Assembly: GCA_013178045.1 (NCBI GenBank)
Contig: JABLXP010000008.1
Span: 16,626-80,625, forward strand
Source: Bacillota bacterium
GTDB lineage: Bacteria; Bacillota; Ch66
Reading direction: 5' to 3'
DNA: 64,000 nt
The notes beneath the pieces are model-generated. The model did not search any database. It saw only the letters and a program-made list of their open reading frames with translations, and had not been told where the DNA came from. This document shows positions 62,587-64,000 of this stretch, piece by piece (the stretch's first letter is position 1; each line of letters opens with the position of its first letter). The translations under genes and the position numbers were made by a program.

Positions 62587-64000
62587 TCAATGCTCCTCCC
62601 ACATCCTGACAAAAGGAACGACAACCTCTTCCAAAGATATTCCGCCGTGGCTTACGATTTCTTCACCCTCAGAAACAAAGGCCGACCGGCCCCTGGCCAG
62701 CAGAACGGAGTAACCCTGGGGTAAACCAAAACCAGGCCAACAGATGACATTTTCTATTTCTTCCATCATCTGCTGCCGAAAAACTTCGTAATGATAAATT
62801 CTGGCCCGCTCACCGCGGGACTCAGCCAGGACCCCGTCCGGCAAACGGCCCTTCCCCCTGGCCGTAATATTACCGTGATCCGAAGTCAGATAGACGGCAA
62901 ATTTGTTTTTAAGGAGATGTTCAATTAGCTGTATCAGGTAACCCTGTTCGGCCCACAGTCTGATTTGCTGGTGCATACCAGCTGTTCCCAGCTCCATGCC
63001 ATGCATGATTCTGTCCACTTTATCTATAGCCATACCCACGATCTCGAACTGTGATCCTAAAAATTCTCCAATTTCACTTGCCAACTCGTCACCCAAACCT
63101 TTACGGTAGTAGATATTTCCCCTCCTGACCCCGCTGTCTTCCCAAAATTTATGCCAGTGCTGTTCTTCTTTCGAGGTTGTCGTTAAAGAGTCCTTGAAAT
63201 ACAGGGGCGGCTCTGCAGCGAACAGTGCCTGCCGCGAGATAGAAGTTAACGTCGGTACCCAGGCAAAGACCTGGTTTTCCTCGACTCGCCACGCCGGGCA
63301 CCTGTCTCTCAGGAAATTGCGGATAACCAGCCATTGATCTAACGCCAGACCGTCAATTACGAGCAGAGCAATGTTTTTTGCTCCTTCTTTGGCACGCAGA
63401 TGAGCCAGATAACGGGGTATGTGATGCACCATTACCGGTTTGGACGTGTAAGAAAGGTTGGCCAAAGAACCGTAGCGCACGAGCATCCAGCTCGCAAAGC
63501 GTTCTTCCAATTCATCGTGCAATTCCTCAATTTGCGGTTTACTTCCAGTTTTTACGTCCTGATTCAGCTCACCGCTGAGTACAATCAATTCCGCCCACAG
63601 AACGGCCAGGCGCTGCCAGTCCCTGTGGGTTGCCGTTTCTCCAGGTATATCTTTTCGTATCTTCTCTAGCAGCCACTTAATCCTGCGCCTTTCCTCAGCC
63701 TGCTTATCGAAAAGCACACCTGCCCGGACCCACTCGGGCATACCTTCCGTACTCGCAACCGGAACAGGACTTAAGTTTCCTTCTAAGAACAGGTTGTCGA
63801 TGTACACCCGTATGTCATAATGGTCAAAGGGGACCTCGGTGAATTTCTCTCCTCTGGCCGTGCTTTCCAGGAATCGACGCCATTTTTCTTGCAGAAAAGC
63901 AAAAAAGGCTTCCCTGCTGGGGATGATGTCTTCCAGCGGCCAGTTCTTAAAAACGCTCTTTTCTCTTAAACAATGGATAAGGTGTTCGTCCAAAATCGAG
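62587..64000 (-). CDS. pglZ: PglZ-family alkaline-phosphatase-superfamily protein (partial, 5' end outside window)
   Basis: At least 470 residues; the frame is open through the window edge, so the TTG at 63993 is probably internal. PglZ proteins are core components of BREX and related phage-defence loci and belong to the alkaline phosphatase superfamily. Metal and catalytic motifs are visible: LLVIDGLALDQW, PTLTSISRQAL, IDKVDRIMHG and TSDHGN. The ending SHGGISLEEVVVPFVRMW is typical of BREX type 3 PglZ as I remember it. The matching brxC, pglX and helicase genes should lie beyond the right edge, on the minus strand. Confidence 0.85.
   Translation of the reverse strand, partial: SILDEHLIHCLREKSVFKNWPLEDIIPSREAFFAFLQEKWRRFLESTARGEKFTEVPFDHYDIRVYIDNLFLEGNLSPVPVASTEGMPEWVRAGVLFDKQAEERRRIKWLLEKIRKDIPGETATHRDWQRLAVLWAELIVLSGELNQDVKTGSKPQIEELHDELEERFASWMLVRYGSLANLSYTSKPVMVHHIPRYLAHLRAKEGAKNIALLVIDGLALDQWLVIRNFLRDRCPAWRVEENQVFAWVPTLTSISRQALFAAEPPLYFKDSLTTTSKEEQHWHKFWEDSGVRRGNIYYRKGLGDELASEIGEFLGSQFEIVGMAIDKVDRIMHGMELGTAGMHQQIRLWAEQGYLIQLIEHLLKNKFAVYLTSDHGNITARGKGRLPDGVLAESRGERARIYHYEVFRQQMMEEIENVICWPGFGLPQGYSVLLARGRSAFVSEGEEIVSHGGISLEEVVVPFVRMWEEH

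Overview
The window reads as a chromosomal segment of a spore-forming anaerobic Firmicute (Clostridia; the Peptococcaceae/Moorella/Desulfotomaculum neighbourhood is my guess). Grounds: a sporulation sigma factor SigH directly upstream of the translation genes, CwlD next to rplM-rpsI, an EF-Tu carrying a four-cysteine insert, zinc-ribbon forms of L33, L36, S14 and S4, GGAGG-type ribosome binding sites, and frequent GTG/TTG starts. No species is claimed.

Layout. 1-1710: a possible small untranslated transcript, sigH, then a five-gene tRNA operon (Thr-TGT, Tyr-GTA, fMet-CAT, Thr-GGT, Met-CAT). 1847-4066: a sirtuin gene and a first tuf copy whose upstream region carries a near-perfect SigH-type promoter. 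4290-15465: rpmG-secE-nusG-rplK-rplA, the L10 leader with rplJ-rplL, and rpoB-rpoC with an L7Ae-family gene. 15488-19914: the str operon rpsL-rpsG-fusA-tuf2. 20034-35644: the S10, spc and alpha operons through secY, adk, map, a KOW protein gene, infA and rpoA to rplQ. 35857-40999: ecfA1-ecfA2-ecfT-truA, rplM-rpsI and cwlD. 41000-41867 is mostly non-coding and holds a collapsed CoA-transferase pseudogene. 41868-45611: an AmmeMemoRadiSam pair (a MEMO/AMMECR1 fusion and its radical SAM partner) followed by an M20 amidohydrolase. 45755-57099: an arginine cluster argC-argJ-argB-carA-carB-argF-argG-argH without argD, with an ArgR-like box at its promoter.

After argH every gene switches to the minus strand and the content becomes accessory. 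A 41-nt 3' fragment of a tRNA (best read as tRNA-Thr) at 57422-57462 looks like the left edge of an inserted island. Reading leftward from the right end, the island holds a PglZ-family protein (cut by the window end), a 240-aa BrxA-like candidate, a protein with a HEPN-type R-x4-H motif, a small pseudogene, an OLD-family ATPase/TOPRIM nuclease, a frameshifted Mug/TDG-type DNA glycosylase and an unrecognised 123-aa protein. This is a defence island; the OLD-glycosylase-orf123 trio and the PglZ-BrxA-like-HEPN trio are the best candidates here for undescribed systems.

Most notable metabolic oddity: the arginine-cluster CarA has Gly where the glutaminase nucleophile Cys should be (GIGLGHQ rather than GICLGHQ), so this carbamoyl-phosphate synthetase may run on free ammonia.

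All calls come from reading the sequence; no database search or folding program was run.
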